A stretch of DNA of 64,000 nucleotides from an uncultured Aquimarina sp. (GTDB lineage: Bacteria; Bacteroidota; Bacteroidia; Flavobacteriales; Flavobacteriaceae). Positions 8,938-17,967 of the stretch are shown here, piece after piece (within the stretch, counting starts at the first letter, position 1; every line of letters starts with the position of its first letter). The notes under the pieces were generated by a model, which saw only the letters and a program-made list of their open reading frames with translations, had not been told where the DNA came from and ran no database searches. Position numbers and translations under genes: made by a program. The DNA is taken from positions 98,244-162,243 of the forward strand of contig CANMKK010000009.1 of the NCBI GenBank assembly GCA_947498455.1, given 5' to 3'.

Positions 8938-10204
8938 GGTGTACGACAAATTTCCTTTAAGCCGCATTTTGACATAATTGTTTGATTCTGTGTTCTTGTT
9001 TGCTTTTGTATACTACTCTTAGCTGCGCCATTTGTTGGAATCCTTTTCATTGTCCATCGCTGCCCAGATAATTTTAATCGTTGTTGCAGTACATCTTTAT
9101 GCGCAGATTCTATAGCGCCAGAACCTATCAGGAGTCCTTCTTTAAGGTATTTATGATACTGCATCCTATCTTTGTTTTGTTTGTAATAATTGATTAACCT
9201 TTTTCTTTTTACTGTTGTCTTTTGTTGCTTGGGGGAGTTTTTCAAGGGCTTCAATAATGGGGTCAATGCCTTTATCTAACATTGTTTGGGAAAGTCTATC
9301 GATCCACTTATACCTTTTGTTTTGGTCTTTGATAATATAATTTGGCAAATTCACATAAATGTTCTTTGCTATGGTAATAATCCAAGATCTGTAGGCTATC
9401 AGGATAGTGTTGTTTTATCCACTTCCAAATCCATCTGGCACCATCGGCTATAAATACAATGTTGTTCAGGTTCTCTAAATGATAGTCCATTTTGGAAATG
9501 AACTCTTTATAGTCTCCCAGATGGGTGACATAGGTAGATTTGGTTAATTCTGTTCGTTTTGGACTTACTTCAACAATATCCTTGAGTTGATATGTCCGTC
9601 CCAACTTACTCTCCTTCCAGCTTTCTTCCCTTGTTAAGTACATCGCTCCGTCCACACTTACATAATGAAGTTCATTAGCCTTCTGCGGGTCATATTCTTT
9701 GTAAATAGCTTTAGAAATAATACGATTATCTTCTTCCTCGATCCATTGCCCATATTGGTGGCAAACACGCTCGATTTGCTTAGAATTGATATTGGCTCCT
9801 GTTAAATTATTGAGCACTTCTTCTGCATCACGAAAAACCAAATGCTGACCGATATAACACATCGTTTCTTGGGTTAGACTACTAATATTCATAGAGCCAA
9901 CCGTTTTGGATAAAATATGATTCTTACATAAGGTTATTTTTCCAAATCGAGTTTGGAGTTTTTTTTTTTTTTTGAGTTTTGCTCTTGGAAACATTGCCAA
10001 CGGACAATTGTAAGAGTTCCTTCTCAAATTTTTTCATCATTACTGCATATGACAACTCGTAATCATAACCGCTACGCATACGTATTGGGTCTGATTCCCA
10101 TTCTTCTAAATGTTTTGAAAGAAATTCGGTAGCGCGAGATTTAAAATCCATTGTTTCTAATAAAGATACAAATTCCTAACAAATGGGAAATTTGTCGTAC
10201 ACCC
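8938..10204 (-). mobile_element. ISKra4-like insertion sequence with intact ends but a disrupted transposase
   Basis: The element is bounded by perfect 18-bp inverted repeats, GGTGTACGACAAATTTCC at 8938-8955 and its complement at 10186-10203. Identical 8-bp direct repeats ATAAAAAT lie immediately outside, at 8930-8937 and 10205-10212, as expected for a target-site duplication. It is about 1.27 kb and is filled by one minus-strand transposase gene whose stop lies just inside the left repeat. The perfect ends suggest a fairly recent insertion, although the gene now carries several frameshifts. Family assignment is from the transposase motifs, from the G-rich tip of the inverted repeats and from the 8-bp duplication. 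Confidence 0.8.
8957..10151 (-). pseudogene. ISKra4-family-like transposase, split by several frameshifts
   Basis: Joined over frames, the product is about 395 residues. It has an N-terminal alpha-helical region (MDFKSRATEFLSKHLEEWES), a DDE core with YVSVDGAMYL (first catalytic Asp) and NIVFIADGARWIW (second Asp), and a C-terminal block GSGAIESAHKDVLQQRLKLSGQRW with the catalytic Glu, as in ISKra4 transposases. The frame changes at a run of 15 A on the coding strand (9959-9973), near 9340, near 9215 at an A/G-rich run, and near 9050. The canonical end QMAQLRVVYKSK...NAA reads in yet another frame to the stop at 8957-8959. The first shift may be programmed slippage. The other three are best explained as decay, so I call it a pseudogene. 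Confidence 0.75.
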
Positions 10205-10212
10205 ATAAAAAT

Positions 10213-10718
10213 AGATAAACAATAATTAAAAAAATATTTTCACCAAAACCATTTCAGATGTGGTGGCTAAGGTTTTTTATGAACTAATTACCCTAATAAT
10301 TAATAGTCGGATTAAATGACATTAAACGTTTTTCTTAATCAATAATTTTACTAATTTTGAGTGCTTTAATTGGGATGAATGTCTAGAAATTATAATTAAT
10401 TATTTTTTTAACTAAACCCTCTTAAAAACAATTTAATATAATATAAAGCGAATTGTAATAATTTATATTGAGGTTTTTAGAAATGAATTAATAGCGCTTC
10501 TAGATTCACAATGTAAGATTACAAGAAGAAGAATACGTTTAATTTTTAATTAAGGAAAAATATTCAAATATCTTATAGGTATAAATTCTTATTAATTAAT
10601 TTTTTATAAGTTTTTTGTTTTCTTTGGGAGGGGTAAAAATATTTTGGCTTTACTATAGATGATTATGATGTTTTTGGTTGCTTAATATTATCTAACTAAT
10701 AGAATTCAATTTGATAAA
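10213..10718. other. Gene-free AT-rich leader of polysaccharide block 2
   Basis: No coding sequence or RNA gene is supported. The stretch is strongly AT-rich and precedes the first glycosyltransferase gene, so it probably holds its promoter and leader. No clear TTTG-N19-TAnnTTTG promoter was found. Confidence 0.4.
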
Positions 10719-11819
10719 ATGATACTTGTTTATATTGTAAATCGTATAGATGGTCCGGGGGGGTTAGAAAGAGTTCTATCCATAAAAGCCACCATGTTGG
10801 CTGATGAATTTGATTATAAAATACATATAATAACTCTTAATCAAGATAATGAAAATCTCTTTTATGATTTTAGCTCCAAGATAACTTATCACAATATTGA
10901 AGCGATAGGAAATCCAATATCAAAAATGTTTGCCTATATCTCAGGTCTTAATGAGATTATAAAAAAAATTAGCCCACATGTGATTGCTGTATGCGATGAT
11001 GGCCTGAAAGGTTTTTTTGTTCCAATAATAGTAAAAAAGCCATGCCCGATGATATATGAAAGACATGTGTCAAAAAATGTGGTAATAAGAAAAGATGCTC
11101 CTTCAATTTTCAATAAGATTAATACGAAGATTAAATTTAGTCTTATGAATTTTGGAGGTCGATTTTATGATCGTTTTGTTGTACTTACCAATGGGAATCT
11201 TAAAGAATGGAATTTTAAGAATATTGTGGTTATTCCTAATCCTTTATCTTTTTGTCCAGAGAAACAGAGTAAGCTTGTCAATAAAAATGTTTTGGCAGTT
11301 GGAAAACAAAGTTATCAAAAAGGATATGATCGTTTATTAAAAAGTTGGAAAATAGTAACAGATACTTATCCGGAATGGACTTTAAATATATATGGAACAA
11401 TCAATGAATCGGAAGGGTTAGTAGAACAAGCAGGCGCGTTAAAAATTGGTAGTAAAGTGAATTTCTATCAACCAGTAAAAAATATTGCAGAAAAATATCA
11501 AGAAGCTTCAATTTATGTTATGTCGTCAAGGTATGAGGGGTTTGGAATGGTGTTAACAGAGGCAATGGCTTACGGAGTACCATGCGTTTCGTTCGATTGT
11601 CCATTTGGTCCTTCTGATATTATTACCAATAAAGAAAACGGAATTTTGATAAAAAATGGTGATACTGAAGGTTTGGCGAATGCTATAAAACTTTTGATAG
11701 ATAACGATGAAATGAGAAAATCTATGGGCAAAAATGCAAGAATAAGTGTAAATAGATATATGCCTAAAAAAATTGGATCGGAATGGAATGATTTGTTTAC
11801 TAGTTTAATTTCGAATTAG
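10719..11819 (+). CDS. Glycosyltransferase family 4
   Basis: The 366-residue GT-B protein has an N-terminal acceptor domain that starts with a Gly-rich loop (IDGPGGLERVLSIKA). Its C-terminal nucleotide-sugar domain contains AVGKQSYQKGYDRLLKSW and the EX7E motif region YEGFGMVLTEAMAYGVPCVS. Family 4 enzymes are retaining transferases that extend lipid-linked glycans at the cytoplasmic membrane face. It starts at an ATG after a long leader and overlaps nothing, but the next gene, a clear paralogue, begins only 1 bp after its stop. The pair shares PGGLERVLSIKA/HGGIERVLSIKA and FDCPFGPSDII/FDCPNGPRNII, so a tandem duplication with divergence is likely. Donor and acceptor cannot be predicted. Confidence 0.88.
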   Translation: MILVYIVNRIDGPGGLERVLSIKATMLADEFDYKIHIITLNQDNENLFYDFSSKITYHNIEAIGNPISKMFAYISGLNEIIKKISPHVIAVCDDGLKGFFVPIIVKKPCPMIYERHVSKNVVIRKDAPSIFNKINTKIKFSLMNFGGRFYDRFVVLTNGNLKEWNFKNIVVIPNPLSFCPEKQSKLVNKNVLAVGKQSYQKGYDRLLKSWKIVTDTYPEWTLNIYGTINESEGLVEQAGALKIGSKVNFYQPVKNIAEKYQEASIYVMSSRYEGFGMVLTEAMAYGVPCVSFDCPFGPSDIITNKENGILIKNGDTEGLANAIKLLIDNDEMRKSMGKNARISVNRYMPKKIGSEWNDLFTSLISN

Positions 11820-11820
11820 C

Positions 11821-12957
11821 ATGAAGATAGTCTTTGTTATTGATCAGGTACATACCCATGGCGGAATCGAAAGAGTACTTTCTATCAAAGCGAATCATTT
11901 AGTTCTCAATCCAGAAAATGAGGTGTTTATTATTACCTCTGAGCAAAAGGGGATACCTTCTTGTTATGAGTTTAATAACAAGATTACTTTCATAGATTTA
12001 GGTGTAAATTACCAACGAGATATATCATACTTTCATCCAAAAAACCTAAGAAAGCTACCAAAGCATATTTTTGCAATACGTTCTCAGATTAAAAACATAA
12101 AACCCGATGTCTTAGTCGTATGTAGTCATAGTACAGATACATATTTTATGCCTTTTGTCTGTAAAAAAGTGCCTAAAATAAAGGAGTTTCATTACTCAAA
12201 GCACATTGAGGTGGCAGCCAGAACAAAACCGAAGAATAAATATAAAAAATACTTTTTCAAGTTTGCGGACTATGTAGAAAGTAAATATGACAAGCTGGTA
12301 GTACTAAATAAGGATGAAAAAGCATATTATAAATCGGATAATACGATTGTGATTGGTAATCCACTTACTTTTTATCCCGATACCACAGCACCTTTAGATA
12401 GCAAAGTTGCTATCGCAGTTGGTAGAATTGCTCCTGTAAAAGGATATGATACTTTGATTGATATTTGGAACCTTTTTCAGGCTAAAAAGAACAATTGGAA
12501 ACTTCATATATATGGAACAGGTGATATAGGATATATGAAGATGTTACAAGATAAGATTGATGGATATGGGCTTCAGGAGTCATTGGTTTTAAAAGGATCG
12601 AGCAATACCATACAAGACGAAATGCTACATGCTGCCGTTTTTCTTATGACCTCACATAATGAGTGTTTTCCGTTAGTATTGCTGGAGGCGCAAGCATGTG
12701 GATTGCCTATTGTATCTTTTGACTGCCCTAATGGCCCAAGAAATATCATCAATGATAAAAAAGATGGTTCTTTGATTCCCTTGTATGACAATGAAGAATT
12801 TGCAAATCATCTTAATGAGTTATTAGCTAATACCGAGTACTTAAAAACAATGGGAGTATATGCTCGGAAGAATGCTGTAAAATATGAAGTAAACACCATA
12901 ATGAATCAATGGATGGATATGTTTAGAAATGTAATCCAGGTAAAAGATAGAAAATGA
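11821..12957 (+). CDS. Glycosyltransferase family 4 (tandem paralogue of the preceding gene)
   Basis: This 378-residue GT-B enzyme has an N-terminal HGGIERVLSIKANHLV loop, a C-terminal AVGRIAPVKGYDTLIDIWNLF segment and the EX7E-type block NECFPLVLLEAQACGLPIVSFD. It closely resembles the protein of the preceding gene, including the FDCPNGP sequence after the second acidic residue, and probably arose by duplication. Its stop codon overlaps the start of the following acetyltransferase gene (ATGA), indicating translational coupling. Its presumed role is addition of one sugar to the growing repeat unit in the cytoplasm. Confidence 0.88.
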   Translation: MKIVFVIDQVHTHGGIERVLSIKANHLVLNPENEVFIITSEQKGIPSCYEFNNKITFIDLGVNYQRDISYFHPKNLRKLPKHIFAIRSQIKNIKPDVLVVCSHSTDTYFMPFVCKKVPKIKEFHYSKHIEVAARTKPKNKYKKYFFKFADYVESKYDKLVVLNKDEKAYYKSDNTIVIGNPLTFYPDTTAPLDSKVAIAVGRIAPVKGYDTLIDIWNLFQAKKNNWKLHIYGTGDIGYMKMLQDKIDGYGLQESLVLKGSSNTIQDEMLHAAVFLMTSHNECFPLVLLEAQACGLPIVSFDCPNGPRNIINDKKDGSLIPLYDNEEFANHLNELLANTEYLKTMGVYARKNAVKYEVNTIMNQWMDMFRNVIQVKDRK

Positions 12958-13529
12958 GACAATTAATTGATTATATTTACTACTTTTTTCTAATACCTCA
13001 TATACTTGTATATAAAACAAGTAAGAATAAGGAGAGTATAGATAAAGATATCGTAAGATGGAAGGAAAAGAGAGGATTACAAGGCGGAAATATCAAATTG
13101 TTATTATCTTTTCTTACAAATTCGCCAGATTTCAGAACAATTTTTTATTTTAGATGTCGGGGATTTATTACACATATTCTTAATCTATATTGTAGAAAAG
13201 AAAAATATTTTATTATTGATATTAATACCAAGCTAGGTGGTGGTATTCTTACGGGACATCCGTATAGTACCATTCTAAATGCGAATTCTATTGGAGAATG
13301 CTTTTATGTAAACCATTTGGTAACCGTTGGAGAGGTTGACGGGAAACGACCTACCATAGGTGATAATGTATCGGTGTATACCGGAGCGATTATAATTGGT
13401 GATATTACTATAGGTAATAATAGCGTAATTGGAGCAGGATCTGTTGTAGTAAAAGACGTTCCTGATAATTGCGTAGTAGTTGGTAATCCGGCAAGGATTG
13501 TAAAAAAAGACGGAAAAAGGGTTATATAG
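12954..13529 (+). CDS. Serine-O-acetyltransferase-like hexapeptide acyltransferase
   Basis: The 191-residue protein has a helical N-terminal half and a C-terminal left-handed beta-helix of hexapeptide repeats (IGDNVSVYTGAIIIGDITIGNNSVIGAGSVV). It ends with VVVGNPARIVK, as in CysE/WcaB-type acyltransferases. The active-site His lies in VNHLVTVGE, and TGHPYSTI precedes it. It begins in a 4-bp overlap with the upstream glycosyltransferase gene. In this setting an O-acetyltransferase acting on a sugar of the repeat unit is more likely than cysteine biosynthesis; acetyl-CoA is the probable donor. Confidence 0.8.
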   Translation: MRQLIDYIYYFFLIPHILVYKTSKNKESIDKDIVRWKEKRGLQGGNIKLLLSFLTNSPDFRTIFYFRCRGFITHILNLYCRKEKYFIIDINTKLGGGILTGHPYSTILNANSIGECFYVNHLVTVGEVDGKRPTIGDNVSVYTGAIIIGDITIGNNSVIGAGSVVVKDVPDNCVVVGNPARIVKKDGKRVI

Positions 13530-13589
13530 TTGTTACACAACATATATAATCATTACATTAATGTAGTACTGTGATGTATCTTTTATGTT

Positions 13590-13751
13590 ATACCAGTTAT
13601 TGTTTGAATTTACTAGAAAATAAAATAAAGATTTTTTTGTTTCAATGAAGAATAAAAATCAAGCATAGCTAGGCTACGATTTATTTTTATTCTGAAATTG
13701 AGGCACAAAAAAGAACATTTTATTATGGTAAATTCAAATGATAAATGGTAT
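13590..13751. repeat. Palindromic MITE-like element, copy A
   Basis: The 162-bp element has about 80-bp imperfect inverted arms. The left arm starts ATACCAGTTATTGTTTGAAT and the right arm, read on the minus strand, starts ATACCATTTATCATTTGAAT. Both arms continue with related T-rich sequence and AGAATAAAAAT...GTAGC/ATAGC near the centre. It has no coding capacity. The right arm is nearly identical to the left arm of the element at 30609-30902. Confidence 0.75.
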
Positions 13752-13800
13752 TAGCATCCGGTAGTATACATGATGTGCTAGACAACAAGAATGTATTGGG

Positions 13801-15282
13801 ATGAATTTACTCGTAGAAATACAAAAATCTATAGAGGAGCATAGAGACATGAATGCTTTTTATATAGAGGGTACATATCATACCTATAAAGATTTTGCTC
13901 AGGTAATTTCTGATATTAGGAATGTTATAAGGAATACTGTTGCAAATGATGAAGCAGTAGTAGGGCTTATAACGAATAATGATATACATACCTACGCATC
14001 TATTATTGCTTTATGGATGGAGGGAAAAGGTTATGTGCCTATACATCCTGATTTTCCAGTTTCCAGAAATGAAGTAATTATTAGAGAAGCAGAGGTTAAC
14101 GCCATTCTAGATTCTTCAACCGATCAGGTTTTTAAGACGCATAATACTATTTCCACCAGAATATTAGATACTGTACAAATTGATTTGATACCTGTATCAG
14201 TAAAAGCAGAAGATTTAGGGTACATATTTTTTACTTCTGGTACTACTGGTACTCCAAAGGGAGTTCCTATTACGTTTGGTAATTTGGAAGGTTTTATAGA
14301 GGCTTTTTGGGCATTGGATTATACTCTAGACAGTACCGATAGATGTTTGCAAATGTTCGAATTGACCTTTGATTTATCAGTATTCTCATATTTGGCACCC
14401 ATTCTTAAAGGAGCTTGTATCTATACGATACCAAAAGAAGAGATAAAATACAGTTATATTTTCGAATTAATGGAGGATCATAAGCTTACTTTTATGTTAA
14501 TGGTTCCTTCCATATTGCATTATCTAAGACCATATTTCGATGAAATTGATTGTACGTCAGTACGATATAGTCTATTTTGTGGAGAGGCGTTGCCACTAGA
14601 TGTAACAGAAGAATGGAGTAGCTGTATACCTAATGCTACCATTGATAATGTATATGGCCCTACCGAGTGTACCATATTTTGTACCGATTATACATATCGT
14701 AGAAATGATAGCAATAAAACCCATAATGGTGTATTGACTATTGGTAAAAGCATGAAAAATACCATTACATTAATTGTAGATGAGGATGAAAATGAGGTAG
14801 CGAATGGAGAGAGTGGAGAATTATGTTTAAGTGGTGCGCAATTAACACAGGGATATTGGAAAAACGAAGAGAAGAATAAAGAAGTATTTTTTAATAAGGA
14901 ATATAAAGGAAAACAAACCAGGTTTTATAGAACTGGAGATTTGTGCTCAATGGATGATGAAGGGGATATTTTATATTTAGGGAGAATAGATTTTCAGGCT
15001 AAAATCCAGGGATTTAGGGTTGAAATATCAGAAATCGAGTTCGAAACTAAAGCAATATTAAGTAAAACCAATGCTGTAGCAATCGCATTTAAGAATGCGA
15101 TACATCATACCGAAATAGGATTGGCAATCGAATCATTGGTATTCGATACCAAAGAATTGATTGAATCTTTAAAAACAAAATTACCACCATACATGATACC
15201 CACCCAGGTAAAGTTTGTTGATAAATTTCCTTTGAATACCAATGGAAAGACGGATAGAAAGAAATTAAAAGAATTATTTTAA
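13801..15282 (+). CDS. DltA-like amino-acid/acyl adenylation enzyme
   Basis: The 493-residue ANL-superfamily adenylation protein carries the ATP-binding loop FFTSGTTGTPKGVP (about residues 143-156), the NVYGPTECT motif, YRTGDLC, GRIDFQAKIQGFRVE and the C-terminal lysine in NGKTDRKK (Lys483). Length and layout match stand-alone adenylation enzymes such as DltA, which load an amino acid onto a carrier protein as a thioester. A carrier-protein gene follows after 23 bp, then MBOAT and SGNH genes, in the order of a dlt-like operon. The substrate amino acid or acid is not predicted. A paralogue with the same N terminus is at 50891-52390. Confidence 0.87.
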   Translation: MNLLVEIQKSIEEHRDMNAFYIEGTYHTYKDFAQVISDIRNVIRNTVANDEAVVGLITNNDIHTYASIIALWMEGKGYVPIHPDFPVSRNEVIIREAEVNAILDSSTDQVFKTHNTISTRILDTVQIDLIPVSVKAEDLGYIFFTSGTTGTPKGVPITFGNLEGFIEAFWALDYTLDSTDRCLQMFELTFDLSVFSYLAPILKGACIYTIPKEEIKYSYIFELMEDHKLTFMLMVPSILHYLRPYFDEIDCTSVRYSLFCGEALPLDVTEEWSSCIPNATIDNVYGPTECTIFCTDYTYRRNDSNKTHNGVLTIGKSMKNTITLIVDEDENEVANGESGELCLSGAQLTQGYWKNEEKNKEVFFNKEYKGKQTRFYRTGDLCSMDDEGDILYLGRIDFQAKIQGFRVEISEIEFETKAILSKTNAVAIAFKNAIHHTEIGLAIESLVFDTKELIESLKTKLPPYMIPTQVKFVDKFPLNTNGKTDRKKLKELF

Positions 15283-15305
15283 GGATAATTAGTACTAATA
15301 AACCA

Positions 15306-15545
15306 ATGGAATTACATACAATTAAAAACAAAGTAAAGGATGTTCTTACATCCATACTGGAGCATAATAACTTCGAGATTCATGATGAATTAACGGCCAA
15401 GGATGTAGACGGATGGAATTCCCTATCACATATGATGATTATCACGAAGATAGAGGAAGAGTTTAATATCAAATTTAAGCTAAGAGAGTTAAACAAATTA
15501 AAGAATATGGGAGCTTTAGTTACTCTTATTCAGAATAAAGCATAA
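15306..15545 (+). CDS. Acyl/peptidyl carrier protein (DltC-like)
   Basis: The 79-residue protein is an acidic four-helix carrier protein. The Ser that would receive phosphopantetheine is Ser39, in VDGWNSLSHMMII. It would accept the acyl group from the adjacent adenylation enzyme and present it to the MBOAT. It resembles the second carrier at 52408-52647 in length, in the position of the modified Ser and in motif (VDGWNSLSHMM versus VDGWESITHMM). It starts at the ATG at 15306, 23 bp after the adenylation gene, and ends 7 bp before the MBOAT start. Confidence 0.85.
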   Translation: MELHTIKNKVKDVLTSILEHNNFEIHDELTAKDVDGWNSLSHMMIITKIEEEFNIKFKLRELNKLKNMGALVTLIQNKA

Positions 15546-15552
15546 AACTGTT

Positions 15553-16998
15553 TTGGTTTTTAATTCATTAGATTTTTTGGCCTTTATACTACCTGTACTA
15601 TTATTATATTGGTTGTTGTTTAAAAGAACCAGTACATTGCAAAATGTCTTTTTATTAACCGCAAGTTTATTTTTCTATGCTTGGGCTGATTGGAGATTTC
15701 TTGCTCTGTTGATAGCGAGTATCCTGGTCAATTATTATTTAGGAATTAAGATCCATAATGAGGAGGATGAAAAAAAAAGAAGCTTGTTTTTATACATAGG
15801 ATCTATATTTAATATAGGTCTATTGTTATATTTTAAGTACGTTAATTTTTTCTATGAAGGTTTTTATGAAATTTTAAATATCTTTGGATTAGAATCAGGA
15901 AACACTTCATTTCAGATTTTATTACCATTGGGAATTAGTTTCTTTACATTTCAGACATTAGGGTACCTCATGGATGTGTACAATGATGAAATAGAACCCA
16001 CCAGAAATCTATTAGACTTTTCCTTATTTGTAGCATTTTTTCCGAAAATATTATCTGGACCTATAGAAAGAGCAGCCAATCTAATTCCACAATTAGAGGA
16101 AAAAAGAGTGTTAGAGTATCATGCTTTTGTAGATGGTTTGCGACAGATTTTATGGGGGTTATTTGCCAAAATAGTAATCGCAGAAAATTGTGCCGCTATT
16201 GCAAACCCCATTTTTGCTAATTATGAGCAGCAACCAGGAAGTACATTACTATTGGGGATATTCTTTTATGCTATACAATTGTATGCAGATTTCTCCGGAT
16301 ATTCCAATATGGCAATTGGGGTATCAAAATTATTCGGGATCCAGCTGATGCGTAATTTTTCCACTCCGTTTTTTTCTACGAACATAGGTGACTTTTGGAG
16401 AAATTGGCATATTTCATTGACCACTTGGATGATGGACTACGTGTTTACACCACTTTCTTTTATGCTGAGAAGACATCATAAGAAAGGGCTTATGATTTCT
16501 ATTATAACCACTTTTGTTTTTGTAGGTTTTTGGCATGGGGCTAATTGGACATTTGTTTTATATGGATTACTCCATGGAATCTATTTTATCCCTTTGGTAT
16601 ATTCTGGAAAAATGAATACTTCACAGGTAGTTGCAAAAGGGAAATTACTACCATCGTTAAAAGAAGTTTTTAGAATGCTATCATTGTTTATACTAATTAT
16701 GTTTACGGATGTATTTTTCAGAGCCGATACTATAGTAGATGCTTTTAGCTATTTAGGTAAAACTTTCTCAGGTAGTATGCTACAAAGACCAACAGGAATC
16801 GTGAACAGTTTGGTATTCATTACATTTGCTTTGATTGGATTGTATATGTTTGTAGAATGGATTCATAGAGAAAGAAAACATGATTTTGAAATAAGTTCGT
16901 ATAATGTGTATCTTCGATGGGGTTCTTATATACTACTATTTATACTGATATTATTTTTTGGTAGGAGTTCAGAAACTTTTATATACTTTCAATTTTAA
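15553..16998 (+). CDS. MBOAT-family membrane O-acyltransferase (DltB/AlgI-like)
   Basis: The 481-residue multi-pass membrane protein starts VFNSLDFLAFILP, as MBOAT proteins of the DltB/AlgI type do. It has LPLGISFFTFQTLGYLMDVY, the FWRNWHISLTTW block and the conserved His in FWHGANWTFVLYGLLHG. DltB-type MBOATs move the acyl group from the carrier thioester across the membrane for attachment to a surface polymer. The start is a TTG immediately before the conserved N terminus. Downstream, the SGNH gene begins after 5 bp. A second MBOAT at 23532 differs in context. Confidence 0.87.
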   Translation: MVFNSLDFLAFILPVLLLYWLLFKRTSTLQNVFLLTASLFFYAWADWRFLALLIASILVNYYLGIKIHNEEDEKKRSLFLYIGSIFNIGLLLYFKYVNFFYEGFYEILNIFGLESGNTSFQILLPLGISFFTFQTLGYLMDVYNDEIEPTRNLLDFSLFVAFFPKILSGPIERAANLIPQLEEKRVLEYHAFVDGLRQILWGLFAKIVIAENCAAIANPIFANYEQQPGSTLLLGIFFYAIQLYADFSGYSNMAIGVSKLFGIQLMRNFSTPFFSTNIGDFWRNWHISLTTWMMDYVFTPLSFMLRRHHKKGLMISIITTFVFVGFWHGANWTFVLYGLLHGIYFIPLVYSGKMNTSQVVAKGKLLPSLKEVFRMLSLFILIMFTDVFFRADTIVDAFSYLGKTFSGSMLQRPTGIVNSLVFITFALIGLYMFVEWIHRERKHDFEISSYNVYLRWGSYILLFILILFFGRSSETFIYFQF

Positions 16999-17003
16999 CA
17001 GCT

Positions 17004-17924
17004 ATGAGGGTTTTGATATTAAAATTAAGTCTTTTTTTAGGAATTTGTCTGGCAATTGTGACCTTTGTATTGAAGAATTATGGAGGAAATGTAGATTATT
17101 TCTATGAAAAATTTACAACTCCTAAAACGAAATCTATGATTATAGGAGATTCCAGAGCTTTTCAGGGAATTCAACCAGCGGTTATGAATTCATATTTTCA
17201 GGGAAAAGGATATGATACTCCTGTACTTAATTATAGTTTTACAATTGCTCAGGCGATGATAGGACCACTGTACAACGAAAGTATTTTTAAGAAACTAGAC
17301 ACATCTGGGGACAACGGTATTTTTGTAATATCTGTTACTCCAGAGATGCTAACATCACATCGGGATTATAATGATGAGATAGGGCAGTTTAGAGAAGAAG
17401 GACAGCCACCACATAATATGGAGTTTGTAACTATGAATCCTAACTACGAATACCTTATTAAAAATTTATCATTCTTCCATTTTAAAGCACTGTTTAGAGG
17501 GAACTCTAAAGTTCATAAAGATGGATGGTTAGAAGAAGCTAACTTGCCAACAGACGAAAAAATGTTTCTGGAATGGAAAAAACATCAAATAGATCTTTTC
17601 TTGTCCGATACCAAAGGAGCCAAATTATCTAAAATCAGAATTCAGAGTTTAGGAGAGCTTATAGAAAGGTTAGATACGCATGGAACGGTATTTTTGGTAC
17701 GAATGCCGATAGGAGAGGAATTTTTGGACTATGAAAATACGAATTTTCCAAATTTTAATAGTATTATTGATTCGATTGCCGAAATAAAACATATTTCATA
17801 TTTTGATTTTAATCGATATAAAAAAAAATATAAGACCTATGATGGGCATCATATAGATAAATTTGCGGGAGCAGAATTTACAAAAGTGCTATGTGATTCT
17901 ATATATAGTAATTTACAGAAGTAA
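17004..17924 (+). CDS. Membrane-anchored SGNH/DltD-like protein
   Basis: The 306-residue protein has one N-terminal membrane segment (residues 5-25) and then an extracytoplasmic domain. It contains MIIGDSRAFQGIQP with the candidate nucleophile Ser50, and a C-terminal YDGHHIDKFAG with the candidate Asp-His pair, in the SGNH/DltD arrangement. In dlt systems DltD works with DltB in the final acyl transfer to the polymer. It closes the adenylation-carrier-MBOAT-SGNH quartet, with 5 bp between MBOAT and this gene. The acceptor is inferred to be the polysaccharide of this locus. Gram-negative bacteria lack teichoic acids. Confidence 0.72.
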   Translation: MRVLILKLSLFLGICLAIVTFVLKNYGGNVDYFYEKFTTPKTKSMIIGDSRAFQGIQPAVMNSYFQGKGYDTPVLNYSFTIAQAMIGPLYNESIFKKLDTSGDNGIFVISVTPEMLTSHRDYNDEIGQFREEGQPPHNMEFVTMNPNYEYLIKNLSFFHFKALFRGNSKVHKDGWLEEANLPTDEKMFLEWKKHQIDLFLSDTKGAKLSKIRIQSLGELIERLDTHGTVFLVRMPIGEEFLDYENTNFPNFNSIIDSIAEIKHISYFDFNRYKKKYKTYDGHHIDKFAGAEFTKVLCDSIYSNLQK

Positions 17925-17967
17925 AAATGAATTGTAAGGATAGTAATACTTTAATGAATATTAGCCT

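Noticed and set aside
12573..12791. Minus-strand frame inside the second GT4 gene
   Set aside because: It is antisense to the EX7E region and shows no independent evidence.
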